Shown piece after piece: positions 22,748 through 33,085 of a DNA stretch of 64,000 bases; position 1 is the stretch's first letter, and every line of letters starts with the position of its first letter. Position numbers and translations under genes: made by a program. The notes under the pieces were generated by a model, which made no database searches, was not told where the DNA came from, and saw only the letters and a list, made by a program, of their open reading frames with translations. The DNA is from Chrysopilus asiliformis (lineage: Eukaryota > Arthropoda > Insecta > Diptera > Rhagionidae): the NCBI GenBank assembly GCA_964034945.1, contig OZ035962.1, positions 113,585,234-113,649,233 of the forward strand, read 5' to 3'.

Positions 22748-24336
22748 TTAATTTTAGTGACATTTTTGGTACCGCAACCGTAGCAAAAAGGATCATGCCC
22801 AGATTCCGGACATTCGCGATATCCATGCCCTAGCTTATCGCAATTCCAACAGACCCATTTATCTCGTGGCAGTCGGTTACGAATGACGTGCTGGGAGGAG
22901 CGATTAAAGGCTTCTAAATGGAAATCTGGGTGTTCCTCATTCGACTTAAAATCTACTTCATGGACAAATTTATTGTGATCGTTATAAGGAGCAGAAGATC
23001 GCAGTGTCTGTAGTTGAGTCTCGGCTCGTCGACACAGATCTCGAAACTCTTTCACCGTATAAAACCTAGCCGAAAAGACCATCATTGAAAGGCGAGGTAG
23101 AAGATTTTTCCGCATAATTTCAATTAGTTCTATATCAGGTAAGGGGGATCTCAATTGGTCGTTGATTGAGAGGACTGAATAAAGAAAGTCATCAAAACTT
23201 TCCCGAGGGAGTTGCTTCCTAGTTGTAATGGTAAGAAGTAACTCGTGATCGGTTTCTTGGCGTCTAAACTGACCGATTAGTTCATTTTTAATGACATTCC
23301 AATCTGGTCTAGGGTTGGTTCGAAGGAAATGCCAATACCAGGAATCAGCGCGTCCTGCGAGAAACCTGTGAAACTTTCGTGCCAAGTCCTCACGGGATAC
23401 CCGTTCTGATTGGCATAGAGCTTCCAGTCGGAATATTAGATCGTTGGCCGACATACCTGACGGAGAACCGTCAAATTTAATTTTCCAAGATGCCATAGGA
23501 CTTTTAGACCGACAATATTGTCCCTGCATCCTATTCGGCGATTCATCTCTCCTTCGTGATGGCGATTCATGTCGCCTCCGAGGTGGAGAATCGTTCCTCA
23601 TTCGATTTATCCATTCATTTCTGAATCGTATTGGCGAATGATCTCTTTCTTGATTTGGTGATGCGGTCCTACGTCGGGGTGGCGATTCGTTTCTTGGTCG
23701 AGGTGGAGGGGGATCAGGTATGGGAGGCACTTGCGAAGGGCGGTGGCGTGTAGCATCGTTTTGTGCATTTGAATCCCTTTCAGATAGGGCTTTTTGTAAA
23801 TGCCGAATTGTCCGGGCCTGCTCCTGAAATAGCCGCTCGTAATATTCATTTAATGTTGGGTGTGGAGCTAGCTGTGGAATCTGACTTGGACCTAGCGTTG
23901 GGTGTGAAACTGAATTGAACGCTTTGGTGTATGCGTCGTATGAGGGGTCCCACGACAAACCAGAATTCGGTCCACTTGCACCATCGTTAGCAGCCATTGA
24001 TCCCCCAAATCCTTGAGATGTTGAAGGATTCATTCCCAGTGGAGGGACTAACGAAGACGGACGCCGGAGTGTGGGGGAAGGTGGTCTTGAGTTTAAATTG
24101 GGGAACGACAGGTTCAGATTATCGAATTGTAGGCTTTGTCGAACGCGATCTAACGCTGGATTTCGTGTTAAGCGATCAGACTGTATTTCAATTGGTGGGT
24201 GACCCATTTGCCTGTTATTTTGCATAAAGGGGGTCCTTTCAGGAAATAACAAATTTGGGTTATTTCTCGTCTGCTGTCGAGTTACTCTTTTTGGGACAGC
24301 ACCGAGATTTGGAGCTGGGGTTTGTTGGTCAGCCAT
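22675..24336 (-). CDS. Gypsy Gag polyprotein
   Basis: 553 residues from an ATG (24334-24336) to TAA. The N-terminal 200 residues are Pro/Asn/Ser-rich and probably disordered. Residues about 212-280 form an Arg/Ser/Pro block with repeated SPPRRR and ESPSRRR units. Residues about 284-445 match the retrotransposon Gag capsid type (GRADSWYWHFL, LLTITTRKQLPRESFDDF). A CCHC zinc knuckle occupies 496-509 (CWNC...GH...EC), followed by a second cysteine cluster (CYGC...NCPKC) lacking the histidine. Gag forms the particle and binds genomic RNA. It overlaps pol by 73 nt in a different frame. The arginine-rich block ahead of the capsid is unusual and could bind RNA or mediate nuclear targeting (inference). 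Confidence 0.93.
   Translation of the reverse strand: MADQQTPAPNLGAVPKRVTRQQTRNNPNLLFPERTPFMQNNRQMGHPPIEIQSDRLTRNPALDRVRQSLQFDNLNLSFPNLNSRPPSPTLRRPSSLVPPLGMNPSTSQGFGGSMAANDGASGPNSGLSWDPSYDAYTKAFNSVSHPTLGPSQIPQLAPHPTLNEYYERLFQEQARTIRHLQKALSERDSNAQNDATRHRPSQVPPIPDPPPPRPRNESPPRRRTASPNQERDHSPIRFRNEWINRMRNDSPPRRRHESPSRRRDESPNRMQGQYCRSKSPMASWKIKFDGSPSGMSANDLIFRLEALCQSERVSREDLARKFHRFLAGRADSWYWHFLRTNPRPDWNVIKNELIGQFRRQETDHELLLTITTRKQLPRESFDDFLYSVLSINDQLRSPLPDIELIEIMRKNLLPRLSMMVFSARFYTVKEFRDLCRRAETQLQTLRSSAPYNDHNKFVHEVDFKSNEEHPDFHLEAFNRSSQHVIRNRLPRDKWVCWNCDKLGHGYRECPESGHDPFCYGCGTKNVTKINCPKCTQKNLKESGMNSGNPRSQS
22723..22729 (-). promoter_or_regulatory. Candidate -1 frameshift site in gag/pol overlap
   Basis: In the overlap, the gag codons read CAG AAA AAC CTG, so G AAA AAC sits in the slippery register. 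It departs from the canonical X XXY YYZ heptamer at the first base but allows A-site re-pairing. It is the best candidate I see between the upstream TAA of the pol frame and the gag stop. I did not find an obvious pseudoknot by eye. Confidence 0.4.
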
Positions 24337-25448
24337 ACTCCTTATTCAAATGTTCAAATTTAAACGTACGTCAAAAAAAAATATCGAAATTCAATGGGTT
24401 ACTAATTTTTAAATTCCACGTTAGAAAACTGTGAAAACCATTCAAAGAGTTGTTCTCGAACTCCAAGAAAAAATGTGATCAAAGTAACAGTATAAGTAAT
24501 ATAATTATCAAAAAAAATATAAGTAAATGTGAAAACCAAAACCAAACTAAGAAAAGAGTGCTTTTCTCCCTGTGTTCTCAAATTAAAAAAAAAGCTATTT
24601 AAATAAAATTCCAAAAAAACTATAAATACGAGTGTATGTAGAAATTTTTCTCTAAAATTCTCAAGTACTATTATTTATTTATCTGACTTTCTTTAGTATA
24701 GAAAGAAAATTGGTATTTCTCTGATTAACTACCTACTGCTAATTTGTAAACAATTTAATTCATGAACAAAAGAGGAGGATGTCCTTAACAAGGGTCATAT
24801 TTTTGTGATGAAAATGATTGGATCAATAGTGTAAAACAGGAAACTTTTGCTTTTTACTTAAAATATATATAATGTCATCATTTGATTAGATATTCATTAC
24901 GCATTTGCACTAAGAACGACTATCAAACGGTGAGATACCCCTAAGGTACACCCTAAGTGGCATGTCATCACTTCTCGACAATTTGAACGCCATGCAAATT
25001 GAGTAATACCGTCGCAGAATGGGAAAGTACGCATATAATGACAATATTTTACGTAATTTCGAAGCAGCGTCTTATAAAGGATCCGAGTTACGTTATGACG
25101 TAAGCTAAAAGACTCCTCGGACAAGACATCTTTATAATAAGCTGATTTGCTCCATTCAAGTGAACATCATGGTTTTTCTTAAACATGTACGGCATCGTCT
25201 CAGCCAGTGACTGTAGAATCGTGCGTCAGTACATGTTATGGAAATTCCCTAACGTAACCTATGCTCTCTACCGATGAAACAAAACATTTGAATGTTAAAT
25301 CCTTGACAGATTGCGCATAAAAAAAAAGAAAATGTTACAATCGGAACCAGACTATCAGACAATGTTCAGTTTGTGGAGGATTTATTTCAAACAGAAGGAC
25401 AAAGAGATTTGTGAAAATAAATCCAAATAAAAGTGGAAGCAGGTGCTC
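24337..25448 (-). other. Gypsy 5' untranslated leader
   Basis: About 1.1 kb between the primer-binding site and the gag ATG. It is AT-rich, with short open frames that carry no motifs. It probably holds packaging signals, but none can be named from sequence alone. Confidence 0.6.
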
Positions 25449-25460
25449 CGTTGGGCGCCA
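25449..25460 (-). promoter_or_regulatory. Primer-binding site, tRNA-Lys type
   Basis: On the element strand, TGGCGCCCAACG follows the 5' LTR after a 4-nt spacer (CACC). It is complementary to the 3' end of metazoan tRNA-Lys(CTT) including CCA. The match stops after 12 nt; the next bases (GAGC) differ from the tRNA complement. Confidence 0.75.
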
Positions 25461-25464
25461 GGTG

Positions 25465-27361
25465 TGTAATACACCTCGAACAGGTCCCAGGCGGCGGCAG
25501 CTGCGCCCGCTGCCTACTATTCGAGTGTGTGGGTGGTGCTTATGTGAGACGAGAGCATATCCTTTTCTATCCGCACTAGCTCAGCAGCTGGGGTCGTGAA
25601 GTACTCATCTCAGCACCGCCATACACAAGGTGGATATGCTATGAGGGGTAGCAAACCTGGGAGAAAGAACCCCCCTGGTCTAATTGCTACGGAAAAAAAT
25701 CATTAAAACCGGAACTTCTAGCAGAACGGACGGACCAAAATACCATAAAAATTATTACTAAACGATAGAGAGCGCGACGTACGGCGATTATGCCCACCCC
25801 TTCTTAGACTCCTAGTGAGAATAAGCCGATTGAAAATCTGACCCGCCATTGGCCAAGTTTTCCCTAAAATACACCAAAAATTACCGATGTTTCCTTTACC
25901 TCCCATTGATCCATCACCTATTTACCTCTGCTTGAAAGCAGGTTCACTTACATTCAGTTTCTCATCTCCTTGTTTCGGGACATCCTCCCCCTTTACCGCG
26001 CGCTTAGGCGAACTTCATCACTATGCAGCTAAATGAAATTGAATCTAAATGCATCCTCTCAAGGAGGCAAGGAACTGCACTAAAAAAAAACATTGCAAAC
26101 ACCAAGGATTGGTCTTATAATTCATCAATTTGCTTTTATTCAATACTTAAATTTTTCTTTGCCTTTAGTGAAGACGCTTCTAAACTTATCTTAAATATGC
26201 TACTATTCAGTGGCCACTATTCTAACTAAATTATATAATGATGACAATTTTAATTCAAAATAAAAGAAAAGCAATAATAAATAAAAAAAGAAAACACATA
26301 TGTTAATTTACTCTGTTAGTTTGTTGATTGTAGTTGTGTTGGTTGTCCAAATTGTTTGTGTTGATGCTCGCAGAATGTGAGTTGAAAATTCCTGGTGTGT
26401 ATGAGATACAAATGTCTGCCGTATGCTTGATGAAGCTGAATGTTGCTGTTTGCATTGGCTGCGAGATGTTGCAGACTCAATGTTCCTCGAATGAATGGCG
26501 TTTGAGTGTGCTATCGTGTGAATCCGCTGTATGCTGTGTTATGATTTCTGTTGTGTGATGGGTCGTGTGATTTGTATTTTGTGTGATGTGATTTGTCCGA
26601 AGCGTTTTGCTTGATACTTCCTTGTCACGCATGTATGCTCGTTTTATGCTAGCAGAATCTCCTACTTACTGCGATGCATGTTGCACTGTGTTGTGAAGCG
26701 TTTCTTTTTCTTGGTGTTTGTTGCAAGATGTTTAGATGTTGACGTGTCCTCGAAAAAGGGTTGTTACGCGTCGCTGCTATTCCCAAAATAAAAACGGAGG
26801 CGCCGACGATGTAGATGCTCTTTCCATGTGCGTTATGTTTCACAGTGAAATCACGATTAGGTTTTAAAAGCGTTCACTCTCGCACTCGTCTTGTTTTTGG
26901 TTAATTTCTTCTTAGTTTTTTGTTAGTTCGTTTTATTTAAAAAAATCTTAACTAGATTCTAAGAACTTTAATCTAAAATTAGCCTCTCACTACTTGGCTA
27001 GAAAAATCAAAAAAAAAAAAAAGACGTAAAAATTGATCGGATCACCAGCTCTTTTCCCATCACGATCCCAACTGAACTTTTATTACCTTCGAACTTTGGT
27101 CCGCAGATGTTAGTAACGGCAAGGATTTTTGGTTTTTTTGTTTTATTCAAACTGAAGGGCCAATCGTAAAAATTCTTGCTGTTTCCAAGCGTATTACTGA
27201 TCAAAGTCGCATTGTTTTTCTATATTAAATTGAATATATACCCGTCTTGTGCCGCTTGATCTACAATCCCTAAGTTTTGCAATGGCTCATCTAGATTTTC
27301 AGGGATTGTCAACCTTTTTTTTTATATTTAGGATGTAAGCCCGAAGACAGCGATCGCTACA
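25465..27361 (-). repeat. 5' LTR of the gypsy element
   Basis: Same length and apparently same sequence as the LTR at 17314-19210. It should carry the promoter and the RNA start; I could not place a TATA box or polyadenylation signal with confidence. Confidence 0.95.
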
Positions 27362-27365
27362 AACA
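27362..27365. repeat. Retrotransposon target-site duplication, right copy (AACA)
   Basis: Repeats the AACA at 17310-17313. Joining the flanks through a single AACA restores the mariner reading frame across the insertion point. Confidence 0.85.
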
Positions 27366-28027
27366 GCAACGAGTCGATGATTCAGAAAGCTGTTTATCGC
27401 TATTTACTCGCAATAAAAAAGATTTCTTGCGTCGTTACGTGTCCATGGACGAAACATGGATACATCACTACACTCCAGAGTCGAAGCGGCAGTCCATCTG
27501 AGTGGCGCACAGCTGGCGAAAGCTGTCCGAAGCGTCCGAAAACGCAGCAGTCAGCTGGCAAAGTCATGGCGTCAGTTTTTTGGGATACGCATGGCGTGAT
27601 TTTCATTGACTACCTCGAAAAAGGTAAATCGATCAACAGTGATTATTATATTGACTTGCTGGTGCGTTTGAAGGAGGAAATCGCAAAAAAACGACCGCAC
27701 ATGCAGAGAAAAAAAATCCTTTTTCACCAAGACAATGCACCCTGCCACAAGTCGATGAAAACAATGGCAAAATTGAACGAATTGGGCTTTCATCTGCTTC
27801 CCCACCCCCCATACTCGCCAGATTTAGCCCCCAGTGACTACTGGCTCTTTGCTGATCTTAAAAAAATGCTCCAGGGAAAAAGATTTGGCTCAAATGAGGA
27901 GGTCATCGCTGAAACTGAAGCTTTTTTTGAAGCGAAAGATAATTTTTTTTATAAACATGGTATTGAAAAATTGGAAAAGCGTTGGAACGATTGTATCACC
28001 CTAAAAGGTGATTATATTGATGAATAA
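27366..28027 (+). pseudogene. Mariner transposase, catalytic half (frameshifted)
   Basis: Continues the transposase from 17313. The first stretch carries RRYVSMDETWIHHYTPES with the first catalytic Asp at 27448-27450. An extra base within about 27493-27496 then shifts the frame, giving an in-frame TGA at 27499-27501. The remainder, in the shifted frame, has HQDNAPCHKS (Asp at 27731-27733) and YSPDLAPSDYW (Asp at 27836-27838), the D34D spacing of mariner, and ends with TAA at 28025-28027, about 35 bp before the right terminal repeat. Apart from the frameshift the sequence is well conserved; the intact protein would be near 349 residues, as in Himar1-like transposases. Confidence 0.93.
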
Positions 28028-28061
28028 AAAAAAATTTGGCAAAAAAAATGTTGTTTTCATT

Positions 28062-28091
28062 GTTAGTCTCGGGACTTATTGATCCATGTGT
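28062..28091 (-). repeat. Mariner right terminal inverted repeat
   Basis: Perfect inverse of 16746-16775, followed by the TA duplication at 28092-28093. Confidence 0.95.
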
Positions 28092-28093
28092 TA

Positions 28094-29891
28094 TCTTTCA
28101 AAAAAAGTGATTTTTTAGAAGATGTTTTTTCCTTGCACTGGTTGGATATTGTAATAAAAATATCAGTTGTGATCAACACAAAACTTTCCTCTGCAATATT
28201 TACTTTCAGAAGAAATATGTAAAAAACGGCATTTTTTCAAATATCTTGAAAACCCTGGAAAAATGGGTCGGAAAGTATGACTACTGGGTTCAATTCCTCA
28301 CCAGACTATTTTTTCTTCTTTTTTAACAATGTTAAAGCAATGTTAAATGAAGAAAAGATTAATTAGGAAATAAGCAAAAATTGGATCTTAAAATCATATT
28401 CAAAATTTATTTATGAATCCTTTGCACAAACAATCAAATGTTGTAATTAAAAAAAAAAAACATTTAATTAGCTAAAATTTATATGTTTTTTACTCACATT
28501 TATTCAAGTTGTAACATTCGAATTTTGATAAATAGATCTTTTATTCAAATCTCAAATCTGTTGTGATAAATTTCGAAAAATATTTTTTAGCTAACCAAGG
28601 AATTTGTTAAATTATGAAAATAACGAGGATAAAAAAATAGAATGAAAGCAATAAAAATAAAGTAGCCAATTATAAATCTCGCCCAGCTGCTGTATGCGTT
28701 CGTATCAAGACCCAAAAGAGAGGGAAAGAGAGAGCTAAACCAGAAAAAAATGATACCTAAAAATTGCTGTAATAATAGCAACAAATCACTCGTTATACTC
28801 TGCCTTGTCAACAAAAATGTATCTTAAACATAATCCCTAACAAGGTCCTTCTTTGGTTTCGGCTTCTAGTTTCTTCCGCATGCCACAACAACTGAATCCC
28901 TGAAATGCCCGAAATGCGTAATTTCCCTCAATTGTCTCAGATAAACTAGGAAACCCAAAAACAGAAGTGTAGAAGAATTTTCTGTGTCCTTTCCCAACAA
29001 TACATACCAAAGTCCAATATGAATGTTCGTAAATTTAGATTCCTTTTTGATCCCACATCCATCTCCTAAACTTATTTCTTCCAGATACATTTTATTTATT
29101 CCTACATAGTCATTCGGATATAGTAAAAATAGATTTATATATTGTCAAATATGTAGTCTCGATTGTGTGTAATATAGTCTTTGAAAAAATTACAGTGGGA
29201 TAATCTTGATTTTTGTATACATTATTTGAAATGTTCGCTTTAACGATAACCAAATAAGGATGTTTTCTACAAATGATCAGTGGTAAACATTTAACAAAAA
29301 TGTGCGACAAGATGTGGCGATTTTAGACAAAAACCTTATAATTTTAAAGTTGCTTGATGGCAAAGCACCGACCTACTGAGCCGAGGGCTTTAGGTAATCA
29401 ATTCCAGACTGTGATACGTGATTCTTTTTAACGGTTAGCCCTATATATCACTTTTTCTGTTGTTGATGGGCTTCTATACCTTACAAATGTTACAATCCCA
29501 TCTATGTTTCGCGATATTTGTAAAACTTTAGGTAGGGCAGCAAAGAAGAAATTCAAAAAATGTGGTTCACGACACAACACCTACGCAAGCAGACTACGAA
29601 GTTTAGGGGGGTCATCGAGCTCAAAAGTCTTTAAATTTTCGGTTGCCTTAAAACAATTTTACAAAAGTTTCAGTGTTTAGGAGCATACTAAAAGTTTTCA
29701 GTGGAGACGGAGGAACAAAATGTATCAAGCATTTTATTGGCAGAATTCTAATTGACCTGAAGATATTTTTTTTCTTTCAATTTGGTTATTTCAAAAAAAG
29801 AATTGCAATGGAGATACCTACGATTTTCATAAAACTCATTTACAAAAATTGTCAAGTCGCTAGCTCAACGTGATCTAGAGTAATATAAGAT
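28094..29891. other. Unassigned AT-rich DNA with one repeat fragment
   Basis: Apart from the family D fragment at 28157-28290, nothing was recognised. Two isolated tRNA-promoter-like patches occur (see rejected items). Confidence 0.45.
28157..28290 (+). repeat. Dispersed repeat family D, copy 1 (head end)
   Basis: The first 50 nt (containing GATCAACACAAAACTTTCCT) recur inverted at about 33035-33083 with only about two differences. The following bases (TTTTTCAAATATCTTGAAAACCC) match the family's repeated phrase about cell-like runs CTCGAAAAC. The tail is missing. Confidence 0.55.
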
Positions 29892-30369
29892 ACTAGCTTG
29901 CATACCCGTCGTTGCCGGGTTAAGTTTTTACAATTTTTTTTTTATGGTCTATGTTAGAGCTAAACTTCAGGCCAATCGGCTCGGTAGTTTCCCCGCGAAA
30001 GAGTAACATTACAAAGGGTAAGCAGAGCTAAGTTTCGAGATAACTTTCTAGGGGGTAACCCCTCCCCTTACTCCCCACCTCTCGGGCTACTTTTTAATGG
30101 GTCTATGTTGGGGCTGGACCCCCGACGAACATCTATGCCAAATTGCAGGCCAACCGGTTCAGTAGCTTCCCCGCGAAAGAGTAACATAGCGCAAAAACTA
30201 AGTTTCGAAATCACTTTACCCCCTCCCCTTACTCCCCCCACCCCTCGCGCTACTTTTCCGTATGCCTATGTTGGAACCAGAGCTACCACAGACACTCATT
30301 TCAAGAAAATCGGTTCAACCGTCTTTGCGTGAAAGAGGAACAGACAGACAGGTAGACCGACAGACAGAT
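29892..30369 (+). repeat. Dispersed repeat family A, copy 2 (long form, chimeric tail)
   Basis: Starts ACTAGCTTGCATACCCG and carries an extra middle module (GGGGCTGGACCCCCGACGAA) absent from short copies. At the GACAGACAGACA run it does not continue into the normal family A tail but into the tail of family E (next entry). Confidence 0.75.
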
Positions 30370-30610
30370 GCACGGACATCCTCATAATTTTGCCTGAAAT
30401 GGATTTCGTACTGACCAGAAAGTTTGTATCTGCCCCGGTTCTCGAGTCGGTCTCCGTCATACAATACTTTCGCTCTATAGCAGATGAAAGTAAAAAGAAC
30501 TTTAGTTGCATTTAAATGTCCTCCCGAGTCGGTCTCGGTCATGAATACAATACTTTCGCTCTATAGCAGATGAAAGTAAAAAGAACTTTAGTTGCATTTA
30601 AATGTGCTCC
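30369..30610 (+). repeat. Dispersed repeat family E tail, copy 2, with 86-bp tandem duplication
   Basis: Contains GACATCCTCATAATTTTGCC and ends in the hairpin TACTTTC / GAAAGTA. The last 86 bp are duplicated in tandem, so the hairpin appears twice (30465-30492 and 30551-30578) with nearly identical flanks. It is joined without a gap to the upstream family A copy. Confidence 0.65.
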
Positions 30611-32655
30611 GCAATTGGGCAGACCTTGCTCAAAGAAGTTTAAGTTTTAAAGTTTTTGGATCGTAATTTTAATAAAATATCGTCCTAAAAACCACAAAAA
30701 ATAATCAACCTGTAGTGTTGGAAACCAACTAGCAAGGCTTGCATATTGATTTGTATTAAAATTTGATTGTCGCCATTTTTGGATTCATGGCCAAAGAAAG
30801 GTGCAGATTCTTTTAACAAACGACAGGATTTGTATTTCGGAAAATTTTAATTTTGAAAATATTTCATTATTCAACCGATTTTTCAAAAAAAAAATTGTTT
30901 GAATTTTATAAGCTTCCTTTAAGAAGTCAATTTTGTAAATCCGTTGATTGTGCCACCAAATGCTGCATTCAAAAGATATTTTACCCATTTGGTCGTGAAC
31001 TTACGAATCCCATGGACTTAGTGTAGTTTTACCAATTCCTTACAACTACGAGAACCATAAATTATAGCTTCATTAAAAATTTTGTTACATTGTGGTCTTG
31101 TAATTATACGAGAAATAAATTGTATCATGTACTTCACTGCGAAATCCAGCTGTGAGTATTTTAACGAAACTTCGGCTTAGTACAATTTTCGGTTCCAAGT
31201 ACATTTCTACTGATGCATATGTATAGCCAAAAATAGTAGATATGTCTGTAGTTAGAGAATTTATACAGCACCTACATAAATTTCTACTCCTGTCACCTCG
31301 CAAAAGTACCCGTAGAGCAAAATTGTACTACACCGAGGTGGTGGCGTCACGTCGGTAGACAATTCGTGGCGATGTTTTGCAGTTGTTGTTGGCGATATTT
31401 GCACTTTAAGTGGTAATTAAAAGTTTTATGAGCTCACCTTTTCAAAGTGGATTAAAAACATACTATTTCCAGATCTTAACTTCTTATGCTGCTACGCTCT
31501 ATTAGCTTCCAGAATCGCGCGACCACCCATCTTGGGGATATCCTTTCGCCAATAAGAATGAAGGGTTGCGCATAAACTTAAACTTGATCCTTCAGTCTTC
31601 AATGGTTGTATGCGATGGCGTTACAATGAGCCCTTAATGCTGCATAGCAAGGACATATCCACAAAGCAGCATATCCCGGCATCGTTTTAGGATCCAACGT
31701 GAGAGTATCACGAAAAGAGGTGCTGCTCTTGGCACAAATAGAATCTAGTCCTGTCTCCACTCTACCATGGTGAAACTATTTAATTATGTCAAGATTTATC
31801 CTTTCTCGGGCTGCTTAAGGAGAGTATTTCATGGAGCTTTATCTTGAATGGATTTCGTGTTGGTGATTCTTGTACCATAAAACTGCCAAAATTGAAATCC
31901 TTTCTCGCTTTTGTTGGGAATTTCACATTTGGACTTGTAGCCATCAACCAATGTAGAGAGTAGAAGGACTAAGAAGTTTGTTGGTTGAACATTTCTACTC
32001 TTTAACGTTTAACCGCCCTCCAAATAAAGTGAAATTTTGATCTTTTAATCCCGCCTTCAGAATCTATTCGCTGGGCCACAAAGTTTGCTGCTTGGTGTGG
32101 TGGAAGAATTCACTACTAGAGCAATGATTAATTTCTTGTGGTTACTTACTAGGAAGGATACATCGACTAACATTTCTGTTTCATTCGTACTAAATCTAAT
32201 TGTGAGAAGATTCAGGTCCATTTTGTTTAGCTTTTGAAGTGGAAAACACTTGAAATTTACTAACCGAATGACCTAAAAACTACGAAGAATAATTTTTCAT
32301 TCTGAGTTTTTTTTTTCCTCAAATAAAGACCAAAATGACACCTGAAAACTCCTTTCGATTTATGTTCCCTCACATCCTTGGACATCAACTTCCGGTGGAA
32401 TTGCCAAGTATGGAGAGCAAAGAGGTAGCTGTATGAGAGAGTTCACATTGAAATCATGGCATTCTCAGATGGACATGAAAAGCACATTTTTAAGCACAAT
32501 TTGCTGCTTTCTCATCCGTACAACATATTGCTGCATAATACATCAGGAAGAAAGTTAAAATTTTGTTTGCAATTTTAAAACTTGCAAAGAATTGACCGAT
32601 GACTTAGTATATTTTATGCTTTTCGAAAGAAAATTGGTTTCAGCTCAGATATTCT
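30611..32655. other. Unassigned DNA
   Basis: No gene supported. The segment 31440-32060 is less AT-rich than its surroundings, but six-frame reading by eye shows only broken short frames with no recognised domain; it could be an old transposon relic. Confidence 0.35.
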
Positions 32656-33085
32656 GTGAGTTTCGGGATCCAAATTCAGACTTTCTTAGAAAAAGCAATT
32701 TGGTTATACTATTATTTTGAAAAAATCGAGTCTTTTGAAAATTTCTCGAAAACTGTGGACTCTTGGGGAAAAATGGATATAAGCAAATTCAAAGATTTAA
32801 AATTTTCTACATTTTCTGCTCTAACGGTTTTTACGTATTTCTAGCGGTTCTTAACATATTTCAAATAAATCCAGTTTTTTTAAAATTTCTCGAAAACTGC
32901 GCTTTTATGGAAAAACTTTTATACATAAATTCAATGAACACAAAATTTACTGCATTTTTTTAACCATGTTTACGTATCTTTAACTATTCTCGAAATATTT
33001 GAAAAAATATTATTATTCACATATTTTTTTCGAAAATAAATATTGCAGAGGAAAGTTTTGTGTTGATCGCAACTGATATTTTACA
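32656..33085 (-). repeat. Dispersed repeat family D, copy 2
   Basis: On the minus strand it reads from the head (inverse of the 28157 fragment) through two modules of about 110-130 bp, each with TTTTCGAGAAATTTT and CGTTAGAGCA or AGTTAAAGATACGTAAA phrases. It is homologous to 37735-37990. It is non-coding and AT-rich, of unknown class. Confidence 0.55.

Larger units (their letters stand above)
17314..27361 (-). mobile_element. Complete Ty3/gypsy LTR retrotransposon
   Basis: A 10,048-bp element with identical-looking 1,897-bp LTRs (both TGTA...TACA), a primer-binding site, gag and pol, and no env. It is read on the minus strand, so its 5' LTR is at 25465-27361. Domain order protease, reverse transcriptase, RNase H, integrase is the Ty3/gypsy (Metaviridae) order. 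It sits inside a mariner transposase frame with an AACA duplication. The very long LTR, long leader and tRNA-Lys type priming site recall the Osvaldo/Ulysses group of Drosophila, but that placement is inference. All parts look intact, so the copy is young and may be competent. Confidence 0.95.
16744..28093 (+). mobile_element. Mariner (irritans-type) transposon, interrupted by a gypsy retrotransposon
   Basis: The terminal inverted repeats at 16746-16775 and 28062-28091 are 30 bp and identical (ACACATGGATCAATAAGTCC start), with TA duplications at 16744-16745 and 28092-28093. Removing the retrotransposon (17314-27361) and one target duplication leaves 1,294 bp, normal for mariner. The transposase reads on the plus strand in two pieces. 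The terminal repeat layout and protein resemble Himar1-like irritans-subfamily elements. Splitting of the frame plus a one-base frameshift make this copy unable to encode transposase. Confidence 0.95.

Noticed and set aside
28250..28310. GGGTTCAATTCC resembling a tRNA B box
   Set aside because: No matching A box or cloverleaf; a tRNA-derived SINE fragment is possible but not supportable.
29350..29410. Minus-strand CGGCTCAGTAGG resembling a tRNA A box
   Set aside because: No B box or foldable body downstream.
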